This document shows positions 10,151 to 19,100 of a stretch of 64,000 nucleotides of DNA, one piece after another. The DNA is taken from positions 20,352 through 84,351 of the forward strand of contig CAMLDR010000001.1 in NCBI GenBank assembly GCA_946478775.1. The letters are read 5' to 3'. How positions within the stretch are numbered: position 1 is the stretch's first letter; each line of letters begins with the position of its first letter. Source of the DNA: an uncultured Flavobacteriales bacterium (lineage in GTDB: Bacteria; Bacteroidota; Bacteroidia; Flavobacteriales; Crocinitomicaceae). Made by a program: the position numbers and the translations under genes. Below the pieces are notes generated by a model, which searched no databases, had not been told where the DNA came from, and saw only the letters and a program-made list of their open reading frames with translations.

Positions 10151-10328
10151 AATTGATTCATTAGTAATGCAATATAGGAAATCAATTTGGAACTGAATTT
10201 TGTTTTAATGAATCTGTTCAAAGAAATAAATGAATTCCGGAAGTGGTAAGTACAAGTGTTAAATATGTTGTGCGCTCATAGATTTTTGCTATCTTAATGC
10301 CCACAAACGCATTTTCGTTCTATCAACT

Positions 10329-11552
10329 ATGCATAAATTAATACTACTTTTTTGCAGTCTTTTGGCTGTATTTTCTCTTCATTCGCAGGGATTCCAGGTG
10401 AATTTTCAAGGACAAAAGCAACAGGGAATGGGGCTCGCAGGAACTGCACTTTCGGAAGATGCTTCGGCCTTGTTTTACAATCCGGGTGGTGTTGCATTTG
10501 TGAAGAAGAATGAAATTAACGCCGGGTTTTCTCCCATATTCGCGAATACTTTATTTGTAGATTCTGCTTCAGGAGAAGGGTACCGCACAAAATCCCCCAT
10601 GGGAACTCCGTTTTCAGGTTATGCGCTTTTTGGCTTTAAAAAAATGGAGTCTCTTAAAGTCGGATTGGCTGTTTATACTCCTTTCGGCAGTACCATTCAA
10701 TACGAAGATGCCTGGATCGGAAGATTTGCCCTGACAAAATTGTCGTTGAAGGCCATTTATTTCCAACCGACGGTTTCCTATAAGATCAATGAACATTTTG
10801 GCTTCGGGGCGGGTTTTGTGATCTCCACCGGATCCGTTGATCTGCAGAAAGATATTCCTGTTCAATCGGCAGACGGAACATACGGGCGTGCAGTATTGAC
10901 CGGTAAGGCACTAGGTTTTGGTTATAACCTGGGTTTAACCGCGAAAGTAAACGAACACTTTTCCCTTGGGTTGACCTATCGCTCAAAAGTTTCCATGAAA
11001 GTGAAAGAAGGAGATGCTGAATTCACCGTTCCGGAATCATTGAGTGCCAATTTTCCGGACGGCCGGTTTACTTCCTCGCTTCCCTTGCCAAGTGTTCTAA
11101 CCCTTGGAGTTTCTTATGATACGGGGAAGAAATGGCAGTTTGTGCTGGACATTAACTATGTGGGTTGGAAAGCCTATGACACGCTGGCCTTCGATTATGA
11201 GTCCAATACGGCAAGTTTGGCCGATACGAAATCTGCCAGAAAGTACCAAAATATTATTGCTTTCAGAGGCGGTGCAAATTTCAAGACATCAGAAATGATC
11301 GCCGTTCGCCTGGGTGGCGGATATGGATTTTCCCCGGTACAATCCGGATACGTGACGCCTGAATCTCCGGATGGTAACCGCATTTATGGAACCGCCGGTT
11401 TGGGCTTTAAATTCAATGAGCATTTCAATGCAGATGTCTCTTTCTACTACACCTATATCAATCGCACGGACCGAAACCTGGAAACAAACTTAAGCGGAAC
11501 ATTCACTACAATCGCAATTTCCCCGGGAATTGGATTAAGTTATAAATGGTAA
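10329..11552 (+). CDS. OmpP1/FadL-family outer-membrane hydrophobic-compound transporter
   Basis: 407 residues with signal peptide and a mature N-terminus FQVNFQGQKQQGMGLAGTA, then DASALFYNPGG, the family's N-terminal hatch signature. The rest is a 14-strand barrel pattern ending ISPGIGLSYKW with terminal aromatic. FadL proteins let long-chain fatty acids and other hydrophobic molecules across the outer membrane by lateral diffusion. It leads a tight unit: four bases to the SGNH esterase, then 16 bases to an alpha/beta esterase. That context supports uptake of fatty acids released by the two hydrolases. Confidence 0.92.
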   Translation: MHKLILLFCSLLAVFSLHSQGFQVNFQGQKQQGMGLAGTALSEDASALFYNPGGVAFVKKNEINAGFSPIFANTLFVDSASGEGYRTKSPMGTPFSGYALFGFKKMESLKVGLAVYTPFGSTIQYEDAWIGRFALTKLSLKAIYFQPTVSYKINEHFGFGAGFVISTGSVDLQKDIPVQSADGTYGRAVLTGKALGFGYNLGLTAKVNEHFSLGLTYRSKVSMKVKEGDAEFTVPESLSANFPDGRFTSSLPLPSVLTLGVSYDTGKKWQFVLDINYVGWKAYDTLAFDYESNTASLADTKSARKYQNIIAFRGGANFKTSEMIAVRLGGGYGFSPVQSGYVTPESPDGNRIYGTAGLGFKFNEHFNADVSFYYTYINRTDRNLETNLSGTFTTIAISPGIGLSYKW

Positions 11553-11556
11553 GAAA

Positions 11557-12876
11557 ATGAAACAAGTTTTAAGCATATTGGTTCCGTTAGCTATCGGAAT
11601 AGGAACTCTTACTCTGAGTGCATGCAAACCCAAATACAAAACTCCTGAAACATCGGCGGGTGAGATCAATACGTCTCGTTTTGTCATGATCGGAGGTTCA
11701 CATACGGCTGGTTACATGGATGATGCGCTTTACTACGAGGGTCAGCAGTATTCCATTGCTAACCTGATAAGTAACCAACTGCAGAAAGTTGGGGGTACCG
11801 CATTCAATCAACCTTATATGCCGGAGGGATCTGTTGGTGTAAACGCTTCGGGAATGTCCCGTTTAAAACTGGGTTACAAAACAGACTGCTTGGGAGTTAC
11901 TTCCTTATCGCCGGTTCGTTTTGCACCGAGTGGTGATGTATCGGCTCTTGGAGCAAATGTATATGTTGCGGGCCAGCACTTTGGAAATTTTGGTGTTCCG
12001 GGGATGACGGTAACAACTGTGAATGTCCCGTCTTATGGGATGTTCAATCCGTTTTTCGCTCGCATGAGTTCTTCAACGAATGCAAGTGTTTTGGGTGATG
12101 CTTTGGCTTCAGATCCTACTTGTTTTGCTTTGTTTGTGGGAACTGAAGATATCCTGCAGTATGCCCAGAATGGTGCAAGTAGCGGTTTGGCACTTAATCC
12201 TGCAACTTTCAGTGCTGCGTATGAACAGATTGTAATTTCATTGACAGCGAACGGTAGAAAAGGTGTTGTTTCCCTGATTCCGGATGTTACTGAAATGCCA
12301 TATTTTACAACCATTCCATGGAACGGATTAAATCTGACACCGGATAAGGTCAACTCATTGAATACAATCTACAATCCGATTGGAATCTCTTTCCAGGAAG
12401 GCCCCAACGGATTTATGATCCAGGATCCGGGAGCTGGTGCGTTTAATGTAAGGCACATGGTAGCTGGAGAATTGGTTTTGCTCAGTACTCCTTTGGATTC
12501 TGTGAAATGCAATTCAATGGGCTCTGTTTTTCCTTTTAGAGATGAACTGGTTTTAACACTGGATGAGTTAACGGAAATCAGAGGGTTGATTGCTCAGTAT
12601 AATGCAGCGATTACAGCGATCGCTAACAATTACAATTTGGCATTGGCCAAACCCAATGAGATCGTGAAGAAACTACAAACGGGTATCGTCTACAATGGTG
12701 TTACCATGAGTGCGAAATTTGTTTCGGGAGGAGCTTATTCCCTGGACGGGATTCACTTCAATCCACGAGGAAATGCACTAGTTGCCAATGAATTCATACG
12801 TGCTTTGAATGAAAAATACAAAGCCAAGATCCCGTCAGTCAATGCTGTCAATTATCCATCCATTATATTCCCATAA
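11557..12876 (+). CDS. SGNH/GDSL-type esterase lipoprotein
   Basis: 439 residues. The lipobox LSAC makes Cys23 the likely lipidated residue. Block I is RFVMIGGSHTAGY with nucleophile Ser48. The C-terminal SLDGIHFNPRG supplies Asp397 and His400, the D-x-x-H of SGNH hydrolases. The usual GDS is GGS here. Bacteroidota often have such a GDSL-type protein directly after a fadL-like gene. Likely an envelope-bound lipase/esterase that cleaves acyl esters near the FadL channel; the substrate is unknown. Second gene of the 10329-14209 unit. Confidence 0.85.
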   Translation: MKQVLSILVPLAIGIGTLTLSACKPKYKTPETSAGEINTSRFVMIGGSHTAGYMDDALYYEGQQYSIANLISNQLQKVGGTAFNQPYMPEGSVGVNASGMSRLKLGYKTDCLGVTSLSPVRFAPSGDVSALGANVYVAGQHFGNFGVPGMTVTTVNVPSYGMFNPFFARMSSSTNASVLGDALASDPTCFALFVGTEDILQYAQNGASSGLALNPATFSAAYEQIVISLTANGRKGVVSLIPDVTEMPYFTTIPWNGLNLTPDKVNSLNTIYNPIGISFQEGPNGFMIQDPGAGAFNVRHMVAGELVLLSTPLDSVKCNSMGSVFPFRDELVLTLDELTEIRGLIAQYNAAITAIANNYNLALAKPNEIVKKLQTGIVYNGVTMSAKFVSGGAYSLDGIHFNPRGNALVANEFIRALNEKYKAKIPSVNAVNYPSIIFP

Positions 12877-12892
12877 TTTAAATAAACAACAC

Positions 12893-14209
12893 ATGAAAAT
12901 TTCTACTTTCCTACTATCCGTTGTTTTATCTTCTGCTGCCTTTGGGCAGACGCCTTGCCAGAGCGGAAGATATGCCAGCGATGTTTATTCAAACGTAAAC
13001 GTTACGAGTGATATTGTTTACGGGTCGAATACCTCTTTTTCGGGTGCAACAACCTCATTAACCTTAGACTTTTATGAACCCGATGCGGATACTTCCGTGG
13101 CGCGCCCTTTAATTATCTGGGTGCATGGAGGAAGTTTCCAGTTTGGTACCAAAACAGATGTAGATGTTCAGGAACTTTCCAATCGCTTTGCGAAAAAAGG
13201 ATATGCCTGTGCATCCATCAACTACCGCCTGGGGTTTTTCCCTGTTGATTCCGTGAATGCGATTAAAGCCGTTCTTCGTGCGACGCAGGATTTAAAAGCT
13301 TCCATTCGTTTCTTTTACAAAGACAGAGCAACAACGAATGCTTACAAGATTGATACTACACGTATTTTCATCGGTGGAAGTTCTGCAGGGGCAATTACTG
13401 CACTCCATGTAGGATATCTGGACCAGGCTTGTGAGATCCAGGATTACATCGGTACATCGGCACTTGCTGCGCTTGGCGGAATGGAAGGTGCAAGCGGCAA
13501 TCCGGGTTACTCTGCAAAAGTTGCGGGAGTTATCAATTTATGCGGAGCACTGGGTCGTTACAGTTGGTTAGAAGCCGGTGATGTTCCTTTGGTATCGATT
13601 CACGGTACAGCAGATGCAACCGTAAAATACAATCGCGGCCTGGTAAATCCGGGAGTTCCGATTATGTACCTGGATGGAAGCCGTATGCTGATCGAAAGAA
13701 GCTGTGCTTTGAGCCACCCGCATAAATTGTATACATTCCGCGGTGCACCGCACGTTCCTTATGCCGGAACAAATGCCACACAGATTGCTTATATGGACAC
13801 AACGGCAAATTTCGTAAGAGATTTCCTGGTGGAACAATTAGGCTGTACCAATATGGCACTTCAACCTGAAAATGTTCCTTCAGAAACGGCTAACCTTTAT
13901 CCTATTAATTACTGCGACGGAAGTCCGGTAAATGAAGTGTGTATATTAGGTTTGGCTGAAAATACGGAGGACACTGAAATGGTCCTGTATCCGAATCCGG
14001 CTTCCAGCCAGGTAACCATTCATTGTGAGTCTGAAGGATCGAAAACAATTTCGATCATAGATATTTCAGGTCGCACGGTTATGACACAGGATATGAACGA
14101 GAACGGCTATGTATTGTCTGTTCGCGATTTAAAGAAAGGAACTTATTTTGTTCGCGTTTTGGATAAGAGTAATCAGAATTCTTTGGTGAAACAATTGGTC
14201 ATTGAGTAA
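12893..14209 (+). CDS. Secreted alpha/beta-hydrolase (carboxylesterase-like) with T9SS type A tail
   Basis: The ATG at 12893 is chosen because it begins a clear signal peptide (MKISTFLLSVVLSSAAFGQ); an upstream in-frame ATG at 12809 lies within the preceding gene. 438 residues: oxyanion-hole motif WVHGGSFQFG, SINYRLG, nucleophile elbow GGSSAG with Ser164, a likely catalytic His in RGAPHVPYAG, and the tail YPNPASSQV...KQLVIE. By family it hydrolyses carboxylic esters, here outside the cell. Being third in a unit with FadL and an SGNH esterase suggests digestion of an external lipid or polyester and import of the acids. A hairpin terminator follows. Confidence 0.88.
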   Translation: MKISTFLLSVVLSSAAFGQTPCQSGRYASDVYSNVNVTSDIVYGSNTSFSGATTSLTLDFYEPDADTSVARPLIIWVHGGSFQFGTKTDVDVQELSNRFAKKGYACASINYRLGFFPVDSVNAIKAVLRATQDLKASIRFFYKDRATTNAYKIDTTRIFIGGSSAGAITALHVGYLDQACEIQDYIGTSALAALGGMEGASGNPGYSAKVAGVINLCGALGRYSWLEAGDVPLVSIHGTADATVKYNRGLVNPGVPIMYLDGSRMLIERSCALSHPHKLYTFRGAPHVPYAGTNATQIAYMDTTANFVRDFLVEQLGCTNMALQPENVPSETANLYPINYCDGSPVNEVCILGLAENTEDTEMVLYPNPASSQVTIHCESEGSKTISIIDISGRTVMTQDMNENGYVLSVRDLKKGTYFVRVLDKSNQNSLVKQLVIE

Positions 14210-14224
14210 TCAATAAACTTCCAT

Positions 14225-14256
14225 AAAAAAAAGCTTCCTTCGGGGAGCTTTTTTTA
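14225..14256 (+). terminator. Rho-independent terminator of the fadL-esterase unit
   Basis: An AAGCTTCC / GGGAGCTT stem (one G-U pair) with a TTCG tetraloop, preceded by A's and followed by seven T's, 16 bases after the esterase stop. Confidence 0.85.
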
Positions 14257-14309
14257 TATTCGTACAGCTGTCTGAAAGTTTGGCAGCAAATTTGTAAATT
14301 GAGGATAAA

Positions 14310-15380
14310 ATGAATGGTATGAAAAGCATAGGTATAGTAATGATCTTGTTACTTGCTCAAACAACATTTGGACAGAAGACAATCCGTATGACGATAAAAG
14401 AGGAATGCGTTCCATGCCGCCGTATGATGGCTCAAACTTGTTTCCAGGTCCAAAAAGACGGATCCAAAACCTGGGAATTGTTCTATGAGCGGATTAAGGG
14501 ATTTGAGTATGTTCCCGGAAACCGGTATGTCATTGATGTAATCGAAACAGAAAGGCCGGAGCCCGTTCCACAGGATTTATCCAGGTATCTATACAAATTG
14601 GATAAGGTGATTTCCGTAACACCTATGATCAGCGGAAGTGAAGGTATTTATTATAAGGTAATCCGCATGAATGGAAAAGAGGTGGTGAATGCAGATCTTG
14701 TGTTCAGTTTCGACAGTACATTTCAAAAGATTTCAGGGAAAAGCGGATGCAATAATTTTACGGCTTCCGTCAAAATGAACCGGAAGAAAAGTAAAATTTG
14801 TGTGAAATCGGGAGCGGCAACAAAAATGGCTTGTCCGGATATGCAAATGGCTGTTGAAGACGAGTTTTTGAAATCTATTTCGGATAAAAAATTCAAAATT
14901 TCACAGGAAGAAAACCGAATGGTTTGGAAATCCAAAAAGAAAGAAGTATTTGTTTTTGAAACAGGTACGAAACCGCTTCCTCAGGACCCTGCAGCAACAA
15001 ACGGAGGCGGAAGACCAGAGAAAACGCCCTGGAACTACTTCAATGAGCGAAATTTAAAGCTGATCCAGATGGATGGGGTATCCGTTAAAAATTCCAACGC
15101 GGCTTTGAAAATGGATATGTCGAATAATTCATTTACCGGAAGTAATGGTTGTAACCGCATTTCCGGGAGTATGTCCACGACAAGAAATACCGTAGCTTTC
15201 TCAGACGTTATTTCTACTAAGATGGCTTGCACGGATGAATTGGTTGCGGGTACTGAAAGACGTTTTATGGAGATACTTGGAAGCAGGGGATTAACTGTTG
15301 ATTTTGCAGAACACGTATTTAACATTTACGATTCCTCAGGAAAATTGGTGTTAATGTTTGCGGCAGACGCAACCGAATAA
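14310..15380 (+). CDS. Secreted protein with DUF4377 and two META (HslJ-like) domains
   Basis: 356 residues; signal peptide ending TTFGQ. The ATG at 14319 is an equally good start. Residues ~22-100 match DUF4377 (C-x-x-C near the start, ETCFQVQ-like cysteine, GFEYVPGNRYVIDV, then a run ending VISV). Two META domains follow: SGCNNFTASV...KMACPDMQ (~140-205) and SNGCNRISGSM...KMACTDELV (~265-340), each with the Gly-Cys-Asn and Met-Ala-Cys signatures. HslJ-type META proteins are envelope proteins linked to heat/novobiocin resistance in E. coli; function here unknown. The architecture is unusual in carrying META twice. Confidence 0.82.
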   Translation: MNGMKSIGIVMILLLAQTTFGQKTIRMTIKEECVPCRRMMAQTCFQVQKDGSKTWELFYERIKGFEYVPGNRYVIDVIETERPEPVPQDLSRYLYKLDKVISVTPMISGSEGIYYKVIRMNGKEVVNADLVFSFDSTFQKISGKSGCNNFTASVKMNRKKSKICVKSGAATKMACPDMQMAVEDEFLKSISDKKFKISQEENRMVWKSKKKEVFVFETGTKPLPQDPAATNGGGRPEKTPWNYFNERNLKLIQMDGVSVKNSNAALKMDMSNNSFTGSNGCNRISGSMSTTRNTVAFSDVISTKMACTDELVAGTERRFMEILGSRGLTVDFAEHVFNIYDSSGKLVLMFAADATE

Positions 15381-15437
15381 ATTTATCTGGCCTTTTAATT
15401 TCAGTTTTCATATATTTATAGACAAAATTTTTTTACT

Positions 15438-15767
15438 ATGAAAAAACTAATCAAAATTTCTGCATTTGCAACATTGGTTTTTGTTGGAGCATTAGGAATT
15501 CAGTCATTTACTTCATCGGAAGCAGCGTCTTCGGCGAAAGTACTTAGCAATATTGAGTTTAAAGTTATCAATGACTCATCTTCTGAGTATAAATATTGCG
15601 TGAATGGTGGTCATAACTACATCAGCGCAGGTGCATCCAAAGGATTCAGTTATAGTGAAGGAACAGAACTTAAGAAATTGGATGGAAGTAACTGTGGAGG
15701 TCTTTGGTTCAAAGTAACCAGCTCCATGCATGGGAAATCATATAAGCTTTCTGAACTGCCGAAATAA
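15438..15767 (+). CDS. Small secreted protein of unknown function
   Basis: 109 residues; N-terminal signal anchor or signal peptide (ISAFATLVFVGALGIQSF). The mature ~80 residues contain two cysteines (YKYCVNGG and SNCGGLWF) that could pair, and end KSYKLSELPK. I recognise no family. It has its own terminator at 15793 and 57 bases upstream that are very A/T-rich, so it is probably a separate and perhaps well-expressed gene. Confidence 0.7.
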   Translation: MKKLIKISAFATLVFVGALGIQSFTSSEAASSAKVLSNIEFKVINDSSSEYKYCVNGGHNYISAGASKGFSYSEGTELKKLDGSNCGGLWFKVTSSMHGKSYKLSELPK

Positions 15768-15792
15768 TATCATTTTTTGAAATATTGAACAC

Positions 15793-15820
15793 AAAGCCTC
15801 TTTTTTTAAGGGGCTTTTTT
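15793..15820 (+). terminator. Rho-independent terminator
   Basis: A 10-bp stem AAAGCCTCTT / AAGGGGCTTT (one U-G pair) with a T5 loop and a T tail, 26 bases after the small secreted-protein gene. Confidence 0.85.
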
Positions 15821-15911
15821 GTTTTGCACAGCTTATTTAGCTTTTCAATTTAAATAAGGTTAATTCGCTATCTGAATTCAGTGAATTCCGTTAATTTCGT
15901 GGATAGATTTA

Positions 15912-17255
15912 ATGATTATGAAACGAATATTGCTTTTAGGTGCCGGTCTTTCTGCGTCAACACTGATTAAGTACTTATTGGAACAAGCTAAGGAAAACAA
16001 TTGGCAGCTGCGTGTGGTTGACCGATCATTGGATTTAGTAAAAGGAAAATTGGCAGGTCACCCAAACGGGGTAGCACTTTCGTTTAATGCATTGGATCAA
16101 ACTGAGAGATGGGAAGAGCTTAAACAAGCGGATTTGATTATTTCTATGTTACCCGCACGTTTTCATCTCGAGATTGCCAAAGATTGTTTGGAACTTAAGA
16201 AAAACCTGATCACACCTTCTTACATTTCCCCTGAAATGAGTGCGTTGAATGATCAGGTGAAAGATGCAGGCCTGATTTTCATGAATGAAATGGGCGTTGA
16301 TCCGGGAATTGATCACATGAGTGCCATGCGGATCATCGATTCAATCAAGAATCAGGGAGGAGAAATTACGGGATTTAAATCTTATTGCGGGGGGTTGATA
16401 GCTCCCGAAAGCGATACCAATCCGTGGAACTATAAATTTACCTGGAATCCACGAAACGTTATTTTAGCGGGTCAGGGCGGAACTGCTTGTTATATCGACA
16501 GGCATCAATACAAATACATTCCATCCAACCAGGTATTTACCCGTTTGGACCATATTTCCGTAGAGGGTTATGGCGATTTTGACGGATATGCAAATAGGGA
16601 TTCCCTGTCGTACCGTCAGATCTATGGACTGGATGAAATTCCAACGATTTACCGGGGAACACTTCGCAGACCTGGATTCTGCAAACATTGGAATGTTTTC
16701 GTCCAACTGGGATTAACAGATGATCATTTGGTCCTTCCCGATTCGGAGGATTTTACACCAAGAACGTTTATCAATGCTTTTCTTCCGTTTGAGGAGGAAA
16801 CGCCGGTTGAACAGAAATGGCTCAATGCCTGCAAAGAAATGGGGGTAGAAGATATTTCCAGATTCGAGTGGCTGGGATTATTTGACGGGACCACCAAGTT
16901 GGGGTTGAAGAATGCAACTGCAGCTGACATCCTTGAAAAGATCCTGGTAGCTAAATGGGTATTGGAGCCAAATGATAAAGACATGCTGGTGATGGTGCAT
17001 CAATTCACCTATTTGCTCAACAATGAAAAACGATTCATAGAATCTTCCATGGTGAACCTGGGAGAAGATGAGGTTCATACTGCCATGTCTAAAACAGTTG
17101 GATATCCTGTTGGAATTTGTGCTAAACTGATTTTGCAGGATCAAATTTCGGAGAGAGGTGTTTTGCTTCCGATCAAGCCTGAGATTTATAACCCGATCCT
17201 GGATGAATTGGAAGAACATGGCGTAATTTTCCAGGAATTAGAGAAGGTCGTTTAA
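15912..17255 (+). CDS. Saccharopine dehydrogenase (glutamate-forming, LYS9-like)
   Basis: 447 residues (441 from the second ATG at 15918). The N-terminal Rossmann fold KRILLLGAGLSASTL is followed by the catalytic domain with MNEMGVDPGIDHMSAM, SYCGGLIAPESDTNPW and YKFTWNPRNV, all close to eukaryotic LYS9 and the AASS C-terminal half. It cleaves saccharopine with NAD(P)+ to glutamate and aminoadipate semialdehyde, or runs the reverse. An ALDH7-type enzyme able to take the semialdehyde is at 41112-42668, which supports lysine breakdown. Cytoplasmic, monocistronic. Confidence 0.92.
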   Translation: MIMKRILLLGAGLSASTLIKYLLEQAKENNWQLRVVDRSLDLVKGKLAGHPNGVALSFNALDQTERWEELKQADLIISMLPARFHLEIAKDCLELKKNLITPSYISPEMSALNDQVKDAGLIFMNEMGVDPGIDHMSAMRIIDSIKNQGGEITGFKSYCGGLIAPESDTNPWNYKFTWNPRNVILAGQGGTACYIDRHQYKYIPSNQVFTRLDHISVEGYGDFDGYANRDSLSYRQIYGLDEIPTIYRGTLRRPGFCKHWNVFVQLGLTDDHLVLPDSEDFTPRTFINAFLPFEEETPVEQKWLNACKEMGVEDISRFEWLGLFDGTTKLGLKNATAADILEKILVAKWVLEPNDKDMLVMVHQFTYLLNNEKRFIESSMVNLGEDEVHTAMSKTVGYPVGICAKLILQDQISERGVLLPIKPEIYNPILDELEEHGVIFQELEKVV

Positions 17256-17274
17256 TTGCGAATTATCTGAATGC

Positions 17275-17883
17275 TTAAAAAGCCGGGTTATTTCGTGTCA
17301 TTAATCGATAGCCGATAACACCCAGAACGGTTCCAAAGAGCAGTACTTCATCCGGGAAATTTACGAAGTAAGAAACAGGTAAGACTATTCCAAAGATGAA
17401 CGAAAGAACCAATCCTTGTTTTACGCCTTCACGAGTGAAATAGTTCACCGGGTATTTTCTGTAAAGCTGCGGAAGCAGGAATTGCTGTTTGTAAGCCAAA
17501 TAGCCGCTAAGAACCATTAAGGGAATTAAAATAAGTCCCTGTTGAATTCCCATGTCACTATAAGTTAAAAAGGTCCATACCCGTTCTTTCCAGTCAAAAA
17601 CCGGGTGAATGTTAGGGAGAATGAAATAAACGGCCAGGGAAGTGCTTAAAATGCATAAAAAAGCGATGCTCAATTGTTTTCCCGCCAATTTTTTTTCGGA
17701 TTCATTTCCACTGAATTGAATGCGCTTGCGGGCTTTCAATAAACTGAGTGACCAAAAAAGAATCCAGTCAATTAAAAAGAAGAAAAGAATGAAACTCGCA
17801 TCCCAGTTCCAGTAAAAGTATCCCAGGACCGGGATCAGACCTTCAATCCCTGTTTGAAAAAGAAGTGCCCTTTTTGGGGTCAT
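17275..17883 (-). CDS. Polytopic inner-membrane protein of unknown function
   Basis: 202 residues with about five or six hydrophobic segments (e.g. ASFILFFFLIDWILFWSLSLL, LSIAFLCILSTSLAVYFIL, GLVLSFIFGIVLPVSYF, LLFGTVLGVIGYRL). No catalytic motif and no family recognised. Its ATG overlaps the TGA of the upstream TPR lipoprotein (ATGA at 17880-17883), so the two are translationally coupled and probably act together in the envelope. Confidence 0.75.
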   Translation of the reverse strand: MTPKRALLFQTGIEGLIPVLGYFYWNWDASFILFFFLIDWILFWSLSLLKARKRIQFSGNESEKKLAGKQLSIAFLCILSTSLAVYFILPNIHPVFDWKERVWTFLTYSDMGIQQGLILIPLMVLSGYLAYKQQFLLPQLYRKYPVNYFTREGVKQGLVLSFIFGIVLPVSYFVNFPDEVLLFGTVLGVIGYRLMTRNNPAF

Positions 17884-18869
17884 TTGGATAAACGCTTTAT
17901 AGCATCTCCTGAAATGGTGAATTCAGGATTGTATTTCAATGCTTTTCTGTAATACTGAATGGCCTGGTACTTTTCACCTTTTGTTTCATAGATGAGTCCC
18001 AGATTGTGCCAGGCTTCTACGTAACGCGGTTCTTTTTGAAGGGTTTCGTTGTAAAAGTAGATGGCGCTATCCACCTCATTTTGTTTGAACTGTTTGATCC
18101 ACCCCAGCTGGAATAAAGGAGGCGTAAATTTGGGATCCTTCTTCAGCATCTCGCGATAGGTTTGCTGTGCTTCCGGCAATTTATCAAAATCCTGGTATGC
18201 GTATGCCAGGTTATACTGAGCCTCGATATTGTTTGGCCTGATTTGAGTTGCCGTAATGAAATACTGAATGCATAAAGGATTCCTCTCTTCCTGGTAGATC
18301 AAGCCTAATTTAATATAAGCAGCAAAGAAATCCGGATCCTGATCGATTGCTGTCTGATAGGATGATTTTGCCAGTTCACGATTATCCAGGCTTAAATAGA
18401 TACTTCCTTTCAGGATGTAAGCATCCCGGTATTTTTTATTGATCCGCAAAGCTTCATTGGTATAATAGAATGCTTTTTCATTGTCTCCCTGTTGCGCATA
18501 GGTAGTAGCAAGTGCAACCAGTGCCGCCGGATTTTTCGGATCTTTTTTGACTACAAACTTGAAATGCGTTTGGGCAGCCATCACATCACTCGCAGTTCTG
18601 TTTGCCCGGTTGTTCAATGCATTTGCATACAAGAACCGGGCATCAATATTCCATTGCTGCATCCGGTAAGCCTTTGCGCCATCCTGAAGTGCTTTTTCAT
18701 AATCATAGCGCTCCAGCATCAGGTTACCATGTTTGATGAGGATAGGAACACTATCAGGATATTTTTTGAATAGCTGATCTATCGAAAGTTCTTTTTGAGG
18801 TTCTTTTGGAGCGTTTCCGCCGCATGAGCTTAGTACTGCAAGAAAACCAATAAAAAATAGAATGCGCAT
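17880..18869 (-). CDS. Tetratricopeptide-repeat lipoprotein
   Basis: The start at 18869 is chosen because it begins a lipoprotein signal (MRILFFIGFLAVLSSC, lipobox LSSC); a longer in-frame start at 18914 would bury it. 329 residues with about seven TPR units, e.g. NPAALVALATTYAQQGDNEK, YVEAWHNLGLIYETKGEKYQ, AIQYYRKALKYNPE. TPRs form a protein-binding superhelix, so this is probably a scaffold or assembly factor on the periplasmic side of a membrane. Partner unknown; coupled to the membrane protein downstream. Confidence 0.88.
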   Translation of the reverse strand: MRILFFIGFLAVLSSCGGNAPKEPQKELSIDQLFKKYPDSVPILIKHGNLMLERYDYEKALQDGAKAYRMQQWNIDARFLYANALNNRANRTASDVMAAQTHFKFVVKKDPKNPAALVALATTYAQQGDNEKAFYYTNEALRINKKYRDAYILKGSIYLSLDNRELAKSSYQTAIDQDPDFFAAYIKLGLIYQEERNPLCIQYFITATQIRPNNIEAQYNLAYAYQDFDKLPEAQQTYREMLKKDPKFTPPLFQLGWIKQFKQNEVDSAIYFYNETLQKEPRYVEAWHNLGLIYETKGEKYQAIQYYRKALKYNPEFTISGDAIKRLSK

Positions 18870-18888
18870 AGTTGAATGAATCTGACAA

Positions 18889-18896
18889 CAAAAATA
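18889..18896 (-). promoter_or_regulatory. -7 element TATTTTTG of the TPR lipoprotein gene
   Basis: On the minus strand TATTTTTG fits TAnnTTTG, with a TTG about 15 bases further upstream as a possible -33 element and 19 bases to the chosen ATG. The distance supports the 18869 start over 18914. Confidence 0.4.
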
Positions 18897-19029
18897 AGGA
18901 AATGTATTTAACAAGAGCCCGGATGGGGATTCTTGTTACCTAATAACTAGGAAACGTATATTCCTCTCCAAGGGTTGGATTTCTATTTTATTCGTATACA
19001 GATTTGGATCAATGAAACGCTGAGAAGGG

Positions 19030-19063
19030 AAAAGGCAGTGATTGAAATTTATCACTGCCTTTT
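19030..19063 (-). terminator. Hairpin terminator after the lamin-tail protein gene
   Basis: Perfect 13-bp arms (AAAAGGCAGTGAT / ATCACTGCCTTTT) with an 8-base loop, 37 bases past the stop of the 19101-21524 gene. The A and T flanks could make it work in both directions. Confidence 0.75.
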
Positions 19064-19100
19064 ATTTTGTAGCAATCAGATTTGAATGAATTCTTCAGGG

